A stretch of 64,000 nt of DNA from Polymorphum gilvum SL003B-26A1 (GCF_000192745.1 NC_015259.1:3673001-3737000); one strand, 5' to 3'. Shown: positions 7,558 to 17,295, counted from the first letter of the stretch. Numbers and translations: made by a program. Notes: generated by a model from the sequence alone, not told the origin.

Positions 7558-8849
7558 CCTTGCTCCTCCGTCCGCAGACGGTGCAGGAAAGGCTCCAGTT
7601 CGGCAAGCGTGCGCTCCAGCGCGCCGGTGCCCTCGCCGGCAACCGCCCGGGCGCGTTCGGCCAGCGCGGCCCGCTCCGCGCCATCGGCGAGCAGCTTCGC
7701 CACCGCTCCGGCCAGGCCGTCCGGCGCCTCGACACGCACGGCCGCGTGCGCCTCCCATAGGTCGCGATAGACGGCGCGCGTGTTGGCGACCGCCGGTCCG
7801 GTGACGATGGGCACGCCGAGCTGGGCCGGCTCGACCGGGTTGTGGCCGCCGACCGGCGCGAACGATCCGGCCAGGAACACGACCTCGGCCAGACGCAGGA
7901 ACAGGCCCATTTCACCCAGCGTGTCGGCGAGATAGACTTCGGTCTGCGCCTCGGGCACGCCGCCCTGCGAGCGGCACGCGAAGGCGAGGCCGCGGCCGGC
8001 AAGATCGCGCGCGATGTCGTCGCCGCGCACCGGATGGCGCGGCATCAGGACGGTCAGGAGATCCGGGAAGCGCTCGCGCAGGCGCGCGTGGGCGGCAAGC
8101 GCGATGTCCTCTTCGCCCGGATGGGTGGAGGCCGCCAGCCACACCCTGCGCCCGCCGAGTGCTGCGCGCAGGCGCGCCAGTTCCGCCTCGTCGGCGGCCG
8201 GCGGTTCCACATCGTATTTCAGGTTGCCCGGCGAGCGGACAGCCGCGACGCCCAGGCGGCGGTAGCGCTCGGCATCCGACCGGCTCTGCGCCAGGCACAG
8301 GTCGACGGTGGAAAACAGGGCGCGCGCCAGGCGTCCGAAGCGCTTCCACCGCGCGAAGGAGCGCACAGACAGCCGACCGTTGACGACGACCAGCGGAATG
8401 GCGCGTTCGGCAAGCAGGGAAAAGGTCGCCGGCCAGACCTCGGATTCGACCATCAGCGCCAGCTCCGGCCGCCAGTGGTCGAGGAACCGGCGCAACACCG
8501 GCGGCGAATCGTAGGGCACAAACTGATGCACGGCGCCGGCCGGCAGCCGCTGCGCGGCCACCTCGGCCGAGGTCGTGGTGACCGTGGTCAGCAGCACGCT
8601 GGAGCCGCCGTCGACGAGCCGCTCGACCAGCGGCAGCACGGAGTTGGTCTCGCCGACACTCGCCGCGTGCACCCACACCAGACGGCCGTCGGGACGCACC
8701 AGAGCTGTGCGGCCGAACCGTTCGCCGCCGCGCGCCGGATCGTCCTTGCCGACCCGGCAGCGCAGCTTGTGCACGATCCAGGCAGCCGGCAGGGCCAGCG
8801 TGGCGAGCCCGCGGTAAACCGTCAGGACGGCCGAGCGCCGCTCAGCCAT
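7554..8849 (-). CDS. waaA: 3-deoxy-D-manno-octulosonic acid transferase WaaA
   Basis: A 431-residue GT30-family transferase that adds Kdo to lipid IVA at the cytoplasmic face of the inner membrane. It shows the family order: N-terminal hydrophobic segment, the GERFG stretch, VWVHAASVGET with the catalytic Glu, the ESEIWP-like VESEVWP, VNGRLSVRSFARW, and in the C-terminal Rossmann domain ASTHPGEE and GGHNPVEPAQLGVPIVTGP. It overlaps the DUF374 gene by 8 bp at its start and lpxK by 4 bp at its stop. Confidence 0.97.
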   Translation of the reverse strand: MAERRSAVLTVYRGLATLALPAAWIVHKLRCRVGKDDPARGGERFGRTALVRPDGRLVWVHAASVGETNSVLPLVERLVDGGSSVLLTTVTTTSAEVAAQRLPAGAVHQFVPYDSPPVLRRFLDHWRPELALMVESEVWPATFSLLAERAIPLVVVNGRLSVRSFARWKRFGRLARALFSTVDLCLAQSRSDAERYRRLGVAAVRSPGNLKYDVEPPAADEAELARLRAALGGRRVWLAASTHPGEEDIALAAHARLRERFPDLLTVLMPRHPVRGDDIARDLAGRGLAFACRSQGGVPEAQTEVYLADTLGEMGLFLRLAEVVFLAGSFAPVGGHNPVEPAQLGVPIVTGPAVANTRAVYRDLWEAHAAVRVEAPDGLAGAVAKLLADGAERAALAERARAVAGEGTGALERTLAELEPFLHRLRTEEQG

Positions 8850-9540
8850 CGCTGCGGCCGACCAGTTCGTAGGCGCGGGCCGTGACGCGGTTCAATCCGG
8901 CCTCGACGGCCAGGCGGGCCTGTTCAAGGGCCTCGTCGTCCGCATCCGCCGGCACGCGGATCAGGTCGCCGATGGCGATCGCCGCCCGCCCGAACGGCAG
9001 GTTCACGCTCGCGCGGTCCCAGGTGTCGAGCTCGATGCTGCGGCTGGTGGCAACGGCGACGGGCACGATCGGCCGTCCCGAATGCTTGGCCAGTTGGACG
9101 ATGCCGGGTCCGGCCACCCGCGCCGGTCCCTTCGGCACGTCGGCGGTAAGCGCGACGATCTCGCCGTCCTTGAGCGCCCGCAGCGCCTCGATGAAGCCGC
9201 GCATGCCGCCGCGCTTGGCGATCTGGTGCGCCTTCTGGCTGCCCGAGGCGCGGATCAGCTCGATGCCGAGCTTCTTCGCCGCAACGGCGTTGATCTCGCC
9301 GTCGGCGGATCGCGAGATCATCACGCGGGTAGTCCAGCCGTCCGGCTTGGTGAAGGGCATCATGAAGTGCTGGCCGTGCCACATGGCGACGATCGCCGGC
9401 ATCTCGCTCCCGATCCGCTCGTAGATGCCGGGCGGGTCGATCACCATGCTGTTGGTCCTGCGCACGAAGCGCAGGTAGGCGGCAAGCGCCGAACCGACAG
9501 CCTTGAGCAGCAGGGGATGCCGGCCGATGGTCTTGATCAT
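8842..9540 (-). CDS. DUF374 lysophospholipid acyltransferase family protein
   Basis: A 232-residue protein of the DUF374 family. The motif MWHGQHFMMPF (an H-x4-D-like acyltransferase box in modified form), ISRSADGE and ALTADVPKGPARVAGPGIVQLAKHSGRPIVPVAV match the family. It has one N-terminal hydrophobic segment. It lies between DUF4170 and waaA in the LPS operon and probably acts in lipid A or envelope lipid assembly, though the reaction has not been deduced from sequence. Its stop overlaps the waaA start by 8 bp. Confidence 0.9.
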   Translation of the reverse strand: MIKTIGRHPLLLKAVGSALAAYLRFVRRTNSMVIDPPGIYERIGSEMPAIVAMWHGQHFMMPFTKPDGWTTRVMISRSADGEINAVAAKKLGIELIRASGSQKAHQIAKRGGMRGFIEALRALKDGEIVALTADVPKGPARVAGPGIVQLAKHSGRPIVPVAVATSRSIELDTWDRASVNLPFGRAAIAIGDLIRVPADADDEALEQARLAVEAGLNRVTARAYELVGRSDG

Positions 9541-9576
9541 CGTGTCAGGGTCCGGACGGACGCCGTCGGCGCCGTC

Positions 9577-9816
9577 TCACTCCTCGGTTTCCGGGTCGAG
9601 CAGGCGATGCATGTGAACGATGAAATAGCGCATGTGCGCGTTGTCGACCGTCGCCTGTGCCTTCGCCTTCCAGACCTTGTAGGCTTCGGCATAGTTCGGA
9701 TAGATGCCAACGATGTCGAGCCGGTCCAGATCGCGGAAGGTCAGCCCGGCCGGGCTCACCAGTTCGCCGCCGAACACGAGATGCAGAAGCTGTTTCGGCT
9801 CTTTGTCCTTGATCAT
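9577..9816 (-). CDS. DUF4170 domain-containing protein
   Basis: A 79-residue protein closely matching the DUF4170 family: LLHLVFGGEL, IVGIYPNYAEAYKVWKAKAQATVDNAHMRYFIVHMHRLLDPE. The family is short and almost confined to Alphaproteobacteria; its function is unknown. The start is ambiguous: AGGAG is 13 nt before the ATG at 9816 and 1 nt before an in-frame GTG at 9828. Placement inside the lipid A operon is shared by many relatives, suggesting an accessory envelope role. Confidence 0.88.
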   Translation of the reverse strand: MIKDKEPKQLLHLVFGGELVSPAGLTFRDLDRLDIVGIYPNYAEAYKVWKAKAQATVDNAHMRYFIVHMHRLLDPETEE

Positions 9817-9849
9817 GGTCGGTGTCACGCTCCTGGAACGTTGGAACTG

Positions 9850-10656
9850 TCAAGTCTTGGGGCCGACGATCGCGGCGATCGCACGGCACACCGGATCGAT
9901 CAGCGCCTCGGAAGAGGCTGCCAGTTCCGGATGTCGGATCGCCCGCCGGTTGTAGCGCAGGCCCTGACCGGCAAGGTCGGTCAGCCTGCCGCCCGCTTCC
10001 TGCACCAAAAGATCGGCCGCCGCAAGATCCCAGTCATGGGCGCGGGCGCGCGCCGCCGCCGCCTCCGCGCGCCCGGCCGCGACGAAGGCGAGGCGATAGG
10101 CCAGCGAGCGGATGACGCCCGACGGGATGAAGCCGGCGGCCCCTGCCCTGCTGTCGTCGATGATCGAATGCGGACCGACCAGGCGCGCGCCCTTCAGCGT
10201 GGCATGGGCGGAGACGGCCAGCCGCTCGCCGTTCAGCCACGCGCCGGCCCCGTCCGCGGCCAGGAACATCTCCTCGCGCACCGGGTTATACACCGCGCTG
10301 GCGATCGGTCGTTCGTCCTCGATCACCGCGATCACCACGGTCCATTCGTCCGCGCCGGCCAGGAAGGCGCGGGTGCCGTCGATCGGGTCGACGATGAAGA
10401 CGCGCCGCTTGTCCAGCCGCGCGTGGTCGTCGGCGGTCTCCTCTGACAACCAGCCGTAGCCGGGACGCGCGGTCAGCAGCGTCTCTGCCAGGAAGCCGTC
10501 GACGGCCATGTCGGCCTCCGACACCGGCGAGGAGCCCTCCTTGAGCCAGGTGCGCGGATCGTCGCCGAAATACTCCAGCGCGATGGCCCCGGCCCGACGC
10601 GCCGCCTCCTCGATGAGCTCGAGTTCGCCCGAGCCGCCTGTCTCAGTCGCCGGCAA
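9850..10656 (-). CDS. Inositol monophosphatase family protein (CysQ-like)
   Basis: A 268-residue member of the lithium-sensitive phosphatase superfamily. Metal-binding motifs are present: WLSEE at about 73-77, DPIDGTRAF at about 94-102 and WDLAAADLLVQEAGG near 213-227. Close relatives are annotated as 3'(2'),5'-bisphosphate nucleotidase CysQ, which recycles PAP from sulfate assimilation; substrate cannot be fixed from sequence. The start is a TTG at 10656 inside the end of pmbA (14-bp overlap), with GAGG about 9 nt upstream; no other start is plausible. Confidence 0.88.
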   Translation of the reverse strand: MPATETGGSGELELIEEAARRAGAIALEYFGDDPRTWLKEGSSPVSEADMAVDGFLAETLLTARPGYGWLSEETADDHARLDKRRVFIVDPIDGTRAFLAGADEWTVVIAVIEDERPIASAVYNPVREEMFLAADGAGAWLNGERLAVSAHATLKGARLVGPHSIIDDSRAGAAGFIPSGVIRSLAYRLAFVAAGRAEAAAARARAHDWDLAAADLLVQEAGGRLTDLAGQGLRYNRRAIRHPELAASSEALIDPVCRAIAAIVGPKT

Positions 10657-11986
10657 TCGTCAGACCCTCGATGAGAACGCTCGGGCAGGCGACCGAATAG
10701 CGCGCATCGAGGTCGCTGCAGGGCACCAGGCGGGCGAACATGTCCTTCAGGTTGCCGGCGATGGTGATCTCGCTGACCGCCTGCACCGGCTCGCCGTTCT
10801 CGAACCAGAAGCCGGCCGCGCCGCGCGAATAATCCCCGGTGACGCCATTGACGCCGTGGCCGATCAGGTCGGTCACCAGCAGTCCCTGGCCGAGTTCGCG
10901 CATCATCTCCTCGGGCGTCCGGCCTCCCGGCTCCAGCGTCAGGTTGGTGGCGCCCGGCACGGGGCCCGAGCCGCCGCGATGGGCGCGCCCGTTCGGCGCC
11001 AGGCCCAGTTCGCGCGCGCTCGCCGTATCGAGGAACCAGTGCTTCAGCACGCCGTCCTCGATCAGGGTCAGGGGTTGCGACGCGGTGCCCTCGCCGTCGA
11101 AGGGGCGCGTGCCGGGACCGCGCGGCTTGAGCGGATCGTCGGTCACGGTGATGCCGGGCGCGAACACCGGCTGGTTCATCCGGTCCTTGAGGAAACTGGT
11201 GCCGCGGGCGATCGCCGCGCCGTTGATGGCGCCGGCGAAATGGCCGAGCAGGCTGCGTGCGGCGCGCGATTCGTACAGGATGGCGGCGGTGCGCGTGGTC
11301 AGCTTGCGCGGGTTGAGTCGGCGCACCGCGCGCTCGCCGGCGCGCCGGCCGATGTCAACGGCTGCGTCCATGTCCTCGAGGAAGGTCCGGTAGTCGTAGT
11401 CGTAGTCCCGCTCCATGGCGGTGCCCTCGCCGGCGACGGCCGTCATCGACAGGCCGTGGCGGGAGGTCATGTAGGCGCCGGTGAAGCCGTGGCTGGTCGC
11501 CAGCACCACGCCGGCCAGCCGCCAGGAGGCGCTCGCCCCGCCGGACTTGCTGACGCCGGGCACCGCCAGTCCGGCCGCTTCCGCCTCGCCGGCCAGGTCC
11601 GCGAGGCGCGCGGCGGTCATCGGTGTCGGGTCGAGCAGGTCGAGCCGGGGGATGTCGCGGATCAGCTGGTCCGCATCGGCGAGGCCGGCATAGGGATCCT
11701 CGGGAGTGACGCGCGCCATCGCCACGGCGCGTTCGGCAAGCCCCTGGATGTCGTCCAGCGTGTTCGACGAGATGCTGGCGGTGCGCCGGCCGACGAACAC
11801 CCGCAGCGTGACGTCGTCGCCCTCGGCGCGGTCGGTTTCCTCGACCTTGCCCTCGCGCACCTCGACGGCGAGCGACGTGCCGGTGATCGCCACCGCGTCG
11901 CAGGCATCCGCCCCGGCCTTGCGCGCCGCCTCCACCAGCCGCGCCGCGCGCGCCTCCAGTTCGCTCTGGTCGATCCCTTCAGTCAT
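10643..11986 (-). CDS. pmbA: TldE/PmbA family metallopeptidase subunit
   Basis: A 447-residue TldE (PmbA), partner of TldD. It lacks the HExxxH motif, as expected for TldE, and shows the typical central and C-terminal segments GHFAGAINGAAIARGTSFLKD, PFDGEGTASQPLTLIEDGVLKHW and GVNGVTGDYSRGAAGFWFENG. TldE forms the peptide channel of the complex. The ATG at 11986 is used because the alternative at 11998 sits directly on AGGAG. It heads the six-gene operon ending in lpxK; the overlap with the next gene indicates coupling. Confidence 0.95.
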   Translation of the reverse strand: MTEGIDQSELEARAARLVEAARKAGADACDAVAITGTSLAVEVREGKVEETDRAEGDDVTLRVFVGRRTASISSNTLDDIQGLAERAVAMARVTPEDPYAGLADADQLIRDIPRLDLLDPTPMTAARLADLAGEAEAAGLAVPGVSKSGGASASWRLAGVVLATSHGFTGAYMTSRHGLSMTAVAGEGTAMERDYDYDYRTFLEDMDAAVDIGRRAGERAVRRLNPRKLTTRTAAILYESRAARSLLGHFAGAINGAAIARGTSFLKDRMNQPVFAPGITVTDDPLKPRGPGTRPFDGEGTASQPLTLIEDGVLKHWFLDTASARELGLAPNGRAHRGGSGPVPGATNLTLEPGGRTPEEMMRELGQGLLVTDLIGHGVNGVTGDYSRGAAGFWFENGEPVQAVSEITIAGNLKDMFARLVPCSDLDARYSVACPSVLIEGLTIAGD

Positions 11987-12223
11987 GGCTGCTCGCATCT
12001 CCTGCCTGTCGCGTCTGTTTAGGACGGCGCAGGCCGGCGGACAAGCGCAGCGTGCCGACGGCCGCTGCGCCCGGACGCGCCGGTTTTGAGTCAGGATTCC
12101 GTAACCCTCTTTGAAATCAGAGTTTTTTAACCGTGCCTGTTAAGCGGAACGGCACCGCTGCCGGCTATCGTGAAGTCATTCACGAGGCCCGACACAAGAA
12201 CCTGGGCCCGATGGAGAGGCGAA

Positions 12224-12820
12224 TTGGGACGTCAGACAGCACTTGACGGAGCACCGGGGGCCGGGGCGAGCAGCGACAGGCGGCTCGACCCCGGCCTGCT
12301 ACCGGTCAAATTCGACACCGCGATGCCGGGGCCGCCGAACGGCGGCGCGGCGCAGGTGCCCGCCCGCGTCTACCTCGATCGCGACATGGCCATCATCAAG
12401 CGCCCGCTGGCCGGGCTGCCGCTGACGCTGGTCGTTCCGGTCGGCGTGTTCGAGGGCGTGGCGGTCGAGATCGTCCCCGGCGCCGTGCCGGGAACCCTCA
12501 GCGCACGGCTGTTCCTGCGCCATCCCGATCCGGCGCTGTCGGTGACCCTGCGCGAGACCGACACGGCCGAGGCGCTCGCCGGCGACTGGGCCGACTGGGC
12601 CGAGGCGCTCGCCCTGCCGCTGCTGGTGTGCGAACCCGACGGCAGCGTGACCCGTGTCGACCGCCGGGCCGGCTGTTCCGCCGGCCGGCCGCTGCCACGC
12701 CGAAAGATCATGGCGCTCACCGGCCGCAGGCCGCGCTTCCTCAACCGCAGAAAGACCGGCGGCCCCGCGCACGGACAGCCGGTCCATCGCGGCGAACGCG
12801 AGATCATCGCGCGCCACTAG
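12224..12820 (+). CDS. DUF6101 family protein
   Basis: A roughly 198-residue cytoplasmic protein of a family known mainly from Rhizobiales (DUF6101). Recognisable elements are SSDRRLDPGLLPVKF near the N-terminus, the VYLDRDMAIIKRPLAGLPLTLVVPVGVFEGVAVEI core and a basic C-terminus (RPRFLNRRKTGG). Function unknown. I prefer TTG at 12224 because GGAGAGG sits 4 nt upstream; a GTG at 12170 would add 18 residues without a ribosome site. It is divergent from the pmbA operon. Confidence 0.8.
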   Translation: MGRQTALDGAPGAGASSDRRLDPGLLPVKFDTAMPGPPNGGAAQVPARVYLDRDMAIIKRPLAGLPLTLVVPVGVFEGVAVEIVPGAVPGTLSARLFLRHPDPALSVTLRETDTAEALAGDWADWAEALALPLLVCEPDGSVTRVDRRAGCSAGRPLPRRKIMALTGRRPRFLNRRKTGGPAHGQPVHRGEREIIARH

Positions 12821-12933
12821 GCCGTGGCGCCCTATCCCCGACGCCGGACCGCCGCGCGTTCCGGCAAGGACCTGCCGACGCCCTTCGGTCCCGGGCGTCC
12901 GGCCGGCGGCTTGCCTTACTGAAAAATTAACAT

Positions 12934-12949
12934 GTTTCATGCATGAAAC
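12934..12949. promoter_or_regulatory. Perfect 16-bp palindrome, operator candidate
   Basis: GTTTCATGCATGAAAC, fully symmetric, 45 bp upstream of the preferred start of the diguanylate cyclase gene and in AT-rich surroundings. It overlaps an upstream alternative ATG (12943), which argues for the downstream start. Confidence 0.5.
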
Positions 12950-12993
12950 GTCGGCATCGGATTTGTGCCTTCGTCTTTCGGTCCAGAGCGTCC

Positions 12994-14232
12994 ATGCCCC
13001 TCGACACCGCCACCCTAAACGCCGCCATCACGGTCATCGGCTTCGTCGGAGCGGTGCTGCTGTTCCTCGTCTGGCGCTTCTCCATGGGCAGCAGCAGCAC
13101 GCACAGGGACAGCATCCTGATCTGGGCGGCGGCGTTCATGCTGATCGGCTGCGGCACGCTGATCGTCGGGCTGCGCAACCACCTGCCCGAAACCTTCAGC
13201 ATCGTCGCGGGCAATGCCCTGATCATGCTCGGCATCGGCCTCAGGCGGATGGCGGTCGCCGCGTTCTGGCACCTGAAGCGCCGCCATATCGCCGCCATCG
13301 CCCCGGCGGTCGTCTGGCTCGCCCTGTGCCTGGTGCCGGAGTTCCTCGGCTCCTACACCGCACGCGCTATTTTCGTGCAGGTCTACCTGATCCTGATACC
13401 GCCATGGATCGCCTACATGTGCTTCGCGCACAACCGGGAGAACCTCTATTCCGGCTTCTGGTTCGGCATCAGCGCGCTGATCGACTTCGCCGTCAACCTG
13501 TCGCTGTTCGTCGCCTTCCGCATCGCGCCGGTCACCAGCCACGCCGAGGCGATGCAGAACGACATCTACAAGGGCTACATGCTGATCATGATCGTCACGG
13601 CGGTCGCCTCGGTGATCCTCGCCTTCGCCATGGTAATCGAGCGCGAGGAGCGGCGCCTGCGCATCCAGGCGCGCCGCGATCCGCTCACCGGCCTCGCCAA
13701 CCGCCGCGCCTTCTTCGAGCAGGCGCAGGACTGGCTCGATCGCCATGCGGCAACGCCGAAGACCTTCTCGGTGGCGCTGTTCGATCTCGACGACTTCAAG
13801 TCCGTGAACGACCGCTTCGGCCATGCCGCCGGCGACGAGATGCTGACCACCTTCGCCGAGGTCTGCCGGGAGCGGCTGCGGCCGGGCGACCTCGCCGGCC
13901 GCCTCGGCGGCGAGGAGTTCGTGCTGTTTCTGCCCGACACCCCGGCCGATGCGGCGCTGGTGCTGGCCGACCGGCTGCGGCATGCCTTCGCGCAGGCGGC
14001 CGAGACGCGCACCGGCGGCACCCTGGCGGCGACCACCAGCGCGGGCGTTCACGGCGGGCGCTGCGGCGAGGACGATCTCGACCGGGTACTGGCGGTCGCC
14101 GACGCCGCGCTCTATTCCGCCAAGCGGGCCGGCCGCAATCAGGTGGTGCGCAGCGATGCGGGGCAACCGCCCGAAACCGCCCGCGAGCCGGGGCTGGCAC
14201 CCGTCCGCCGCGGCCTCGCCGCCTCGGCCTGA
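12994..14232 (+). CDS. Membrane diguanylate cyclase (GGDEF)
   Basis: A 412-residue protein with six or seven transmembrane segments (about residues 7-215) followed by a complete GGDEF domain. The active site is GGEEF at 305-309, preceded by DPLTGLANRR and FDLDDFKSVND; an inhibitory-site RxxD (RPGD, 296-299) lies five residues before it, so product inhibition is expected. It should make cyclic di-GMP from GTP at the inner membrane in response to an unknown signal. The ATG at 12994 is chosen over 12943, which overlaps a palindrome. Confidence 0.9.
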   Translation: MPLDTATLNAAITVIGFVGAVLLFLVWRFSMGSSSTHRDSILIWAAAFMLIGCGTLIVGLRNHLPETFSIVAGNALIMLGIGLRRMAVAAFWHLKRRHIAAIAPAVVWLALCLVPEFLGSYTARAIFVQVYLILIPPWIAYMCFAHNRENLYSGFWFGISALIDFAVNLSLFVAFRIAPVTSHAEAMQNDIYKGYMLIMIVTAVASVILAFAMVIEREERRLRIQARRDPLTGLANRRAFFEQAQDWLDRHAATPKTFSVALFDLDDFKSVNDRFGHAAGDEMLTTFAEVCRERLRPGDLAGRLGGEEFVLFLPDTPADAALVLADRLRHAFAQAAETRTGGTLAATTSAGVHGGRCGEDDLDRVLAVADAALYSAKRAGRNQVVRSDAGQPPETAREPGLAPVRRGLAASA

Positions 14233-14248
14233 GCGGGCGATCCGTTCG

Positions 14249-15202
14249 TCAGAGCGAGCCGATCAGCGCGTCGGCAACATAGCCGGAAAACACGACCCAG
14301 CCGTAGGTGGTGTTGGAGCGGAACAGCTTCAGGCACTGGTCCGGGTGGTCGATGTCGAGCACCAGGATCTGCCAGACGAGGTGTCCGGCACCGGCGGCGA
14401 GGCCGAGGAAGGCCGCTGGACCGGCATCGGCCAGCGCGGCTGCAAGCGCAAACAGGCCCGTTGCGGCGCCATAAAGGGCGATCAGCGCCGGCTTGGTCCG
14501 CGCGCCGAACAGGCGGGCGGTGGAGCGCACGCCGACCAGCGCGTCGTCCTCCTTGTCCTGGTGGGCATAGATCGTGTCGTAGCCGATGGTCCAGCAGATG
14601 CCGCCGAGATAGAGCACCACCGGCGCCCAGTCGAGCCGGCCGAAGGCGGCCGCCCAGCCCATCAGCGCGCCCCAGGAGAAGGCGAAGCCGAGGAACAGCT
14701 GCGGCCAGTCGGTGACCCGCTTCATGAACGGATAGACCGCCACCGTCGCCAGCGACGCGATGCCGAGCGCAATGGCGAAGCCGTTGAACTGGATCAGCAC
14801 CAGGAAGCCGACGAACGCCTGCAGCACGAGGAAGACCTTGGCCTGGGTGCGCGTCACCTGCCCCGCGGGGATCGGCCGCGAGCGCGTGCGCTCGACCTGG
14901 GCGTCGATGTCCTCGTCGACGAGGTCGTTGTAGGTGCAGCCGGCGCCGCGCATGGCGACCGCGCCGATCAGGAACAGGGCGAGGTGCCAGGGATCGGGAT
15001 AAGGCGCCTCTGCCGCGATCGCCGCCAGCGCCGCCGACCACCAGCACGGCCACAACAGCAGCCACCAGCCGATCGGCCGCTCCCAGCGCGCCAGCCGCGC
15101 ATAGGGCCGCGCCCAGGCCGGCAGCCGGGTGTCGACCCAGTGCCGCTTGACCGCGTCGGAGACGGGGCCGGTGTCCTTCGTGCCGAACAGTCCGAATGTC
15201 AT
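14249..15202 (-). CDS. ubiA: 4-hydroxybenzoate polyprenyltransferase UbiA
   Basis: A 317-residue inner-membrane enzyme that prenylates 4-hydroxybenzoate in ubiquinone synthesis. The two Asp-rich motifs of the UbiA superfamily are present: [10 protein letters not shown] near residue 90-100 and [13 protein letters not shown] near 210-220, within about eight or nine transmembrane helices. RSRPIPAGQ after the first motif is also characteristic. It is flanked by two diguanylate cyclase genes and converges on the upstream one; no operon partner is evident. Confidence 0.96.
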   Translation of the reverse strand: MTFGLFGTKDTGPVSDAVKRHWVDTRLPAWARPYARLARWERPIGWWLLLWPCWWSAALAAIAAEAPYPDPWHLALFLIGAVAMRGAGCTYNDLVDEDIDAQVERTRSRPIPAGQVTRTQAKVFLVLQAFVGFLVLIQFNGFAIALGIASLATVAVYPFMKRVTDWPQLFLGFAFSWGALMGWAAAFGRLDWAPVVLYLGGICWTIGYDTIYAHQDKEDDALVGVRSTARLFGARTKPALIALYGAATGLFALAAALADAGPAAFLGLAAGAGHLVWQILVLDIDHPDQCLKLFRSNTTYGWVVFSGYVADALIGSL

Positions 15203-15270
15203 GCCCGCTGGTTAGCACGGCGCGACGGGTCGAGGCGAGCGGGAATTCCCCGCTCCGGACGCGCAGCCGG

Positions 15271-16539
15271 TCAGCCGCAGAGTGTCTCCGGCTGCGGCCC
15301 GACCACGCAGTTGCGCCCCCGCGCCTTGGCCTCGTAGAGCCGGCTGTCGGCGCGTTCGAACAGCCCTTCCAGCGTCGTCCCCTCCTGCGGAGCGATGGCG
15401 ACGCCGATGCTGACCGTGACCGGCTCCAGGAAGGCGTCGCGGGTGACCTCCGCGATCGTCCGGCGCAACCGCTCGGCGATCGACAGCGCCGCCTCGGCAC
15501 CGAGCCGCGCGCTCAGGATGACGAATTCCTCGCCGCCGTAGCGGAAGATGGCATCGTCGGAGCGCTGGTTGTCGCGCAGCACGCGGGCGATGGTCGCCAG
15601 CACCTCGTCGCCGGCCTGGTGGCCGTAGCTGTCGTTGACCTTCTTGAAATGGTCGATGTCGAGCACGAACAGGCTGGCCGGATGGCGCGCGTCGAGGGCG
15701 CGCTCGAGCAGCGCCGGCGCCTGGGTGTCGAACTGGCGGCGGTGGGAAACGCCCGTCAAGAAATCGGTATTGGCCGTCTTCAGCAGGTCCTCGTAGCGCT
15801 CCCGGTAGGTCAGCACATGGAACACGTCGCGGAACGGCAGCGGCTCCGCATGCAGGTCCTTGTCCTTGAACAGGCGGAGATAAGCCATGAAGAACACGGT
15901 ATAGACCACCGTCGCCGACATCTTGGCCGCCCAGCCGCCGAACAGCACCTCCATCGGCGCGCCGGAGACATAGTGCAGGGCGAGGAAGAAGCCGGCCTGG
16001 TCGAAGGTCAGCACCGCCGCGCCGCAGATCAGGAAGCGCAGGCCGACGTGCCGGGTGAGCCAGGTGCCGAGGCGCTCGTAAAGCAGGATGATGGCGATCG
16101 CGTCGAGGAACAGCAGCACCGTTCCCCACACCATCAGCCAGCCCATCTCGTCGACGAAGCCGATGTCGGGCAGCCGTCCGGGCACCACCGACACCGTCTC
16201 GTGGCTGCGCAGCACCATCACCAGGCCGACGATCAGGAAGTTGCCGATCAGCAGGCCGTAGATCGGCTGACGCACCAGCGCGGCGTCCTCCTTGATGTAG
16301 AGCAGCAGGATCATCAGCAGCTTGCCGGAGAAGAGCACCGTCGATCCCGGCGAGATGATGCCGAACGGCAGTTCCACGTAGAAGACGCTGGCGAGATAGG
16401 TCTCCAGGAAGTGCATCACGCCCAGCGCGCAGACGAACACGCCGAGCCCGATGCGCTTGCGCAGCTGCAGCAGCGTCATCATCACGGTGAAGTAGAGGGC
16501 CGCCTGCGCAACCAGAAGGAGGGTATTCGTCATCGCCAT
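15271..16539 (-). CDS. Membrane diguanylate cyclase (GGDEF) with VUT-like membrane domain
   Basis: A 422-residue protein with about six transmembrane segments (residues 5-225) and a C-terminal GGDEF domain. GGEEF is at 335-339; RSDD at 326-329 is an inhibitory RxxD site. The substrate strand [17 protein letters not shown] is intact, so it should be active. The membrane part, with [25 protein letters not shown], recalls the queuosine-precursor-transporter (VUT/YhhQ) fold; that is a tentative impression. AGGAG lies 7 nt before the start. Confidence 0.9.
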   Translation of the reverse strand: MAMTNTLLLVAQAALYFTVMMTLLQLRKRIGLGVFVCALGVMHFLETYLASVFYVELPFGIISPGSTVLFSGKLLMILLLYIKEDAALVRQPIYGLLIGNFLIVGLVMVLRSHETVSVVPGRLPDIGFVDEMGWLMVWGTVLLFLDAIAIILLYERLGTWLTRHVGLRFLICGAAVLTFDQAGFFLALHYVSGAPMEVLFGGWAAKMSATVVYTVFFMAYLRLFKDKDLHAEPLPFRDVFHVLTYRERYEDLLKTANTDFLTGVSHRRQFDTQAPALLERALDARHPASLFVLDIDHFKKVNDSYGHQAGDEVLATIARVLRDNQRSDDAIFRYGGEEFVILSARLGAEAALSIAERLRRTIAEVTRDAFLEPVTVSIGVAIAPQEGTTLEGLFERADSRLYEAKARGRNCVVGPQPETLCG

Positions 16540-16657
16540 GGCGATACTCCTACCCGCTTCGTATCCGGATACAAGCCCAAGTTGGCGGCATCCGGACCCG
16601 TCCCGCCGGCTTTTTTCCGCCCGCCCTCACGCCAGGATGCGAGACCCCGGCGCCGCG

Positions 16658-17137
16658 TCAGGGCACGTCGTCGTCGTCCTCCTCCCGAAGGTCGCGTTCG
16701 AACAGGACGAGCGGGCTCGGCTCGAAGCCCTCGCTCTCGTAGAGCATCGCCGCCGAACCGCCCGCGTCGGCGAACAGATGCACCTGGCGGATGCCGAAAT
16801 CGGCCAGGTCCCGGCAGATCGCGCGCAGGAACCTCCGACCGAGGCCGCGGCCGCGCGCGCCCTCGAGCAGGTAGAGGTCGTCGACCAGCGCGACCCGTCC
16901 GCCATGGTCGATCGAATGGCGGTAGAGCGCAATGGCATAGCCGACCCGATCGCCGCGATAGGTCGCCAGCCAGGCCCGTCCGAGGGATGCGTCGACCAGC
17001 AGGGTGCGCAAGGCGTCCTCCTGCACGCGATCCATCGGATAGCCGGTCTCGGCGTGGAAGCGCCGCGCCATCGCCACGATGTCGTCCGCCGTCGCGGGTC
17101 CGCCGAGCAACAGCCCGAATCCCATGTGCCGTACCAT
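16658..17137 (-). CDS. GNAT family N-acetyltransferase
   Basis: A 159-residue GNAT protein. The acetyl-CoA-binding motif A is seen as [23 protein letters not shown], and motif B as [30 protein letters not shown]. The acceptor is unknown. GGAAGG is 6 nt upstream of the start. The tail is very acidic (EEDDDDVP). Divergent from purD with about 160 bp between. Confidence 0.9.
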   Translation of the reverse strand: MVRHMGFGLLLGGPATADDIVAMARRFHAETGYPMDRVQEDALRTLLVDASLGRAWLATYRGDRVGYAIALYRHSIDHGGRVALVDDLYLLEGARGRGLGRRFLRAICRDLADFGIRQVHLFADAGGSAAMLYESEGFEPSPLVLFERDLREEDDDDVP

Positions 17138-17295
17138 CGTCAGCCTTCCAATTGCCGCCGGTTGCCCTGCATGCTAGACCGCGCCCGGACCGTGCCCGAG
17201 ATCGTAGCTGTGATCGCAGCTGTCCGGCCGGCCGATCCCGGCCTATCCTCCGTCGCTTGCGCGACCCTTGTGTGCAGACCCCGCGAGAGCCCCTC

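Noticed and set aside
12127-12143. TTAA-N9-TTAA upstream of the DUF6101 gene
   Set aside because: Spacing is nine, not seven, so it is not a standard CtrA site.
16566-16576. CGGATACAAGC shared with 27358-27368
   Set aside because: An 11-bp match in 64 kb is expected by chance many times, and the flanks do not align.
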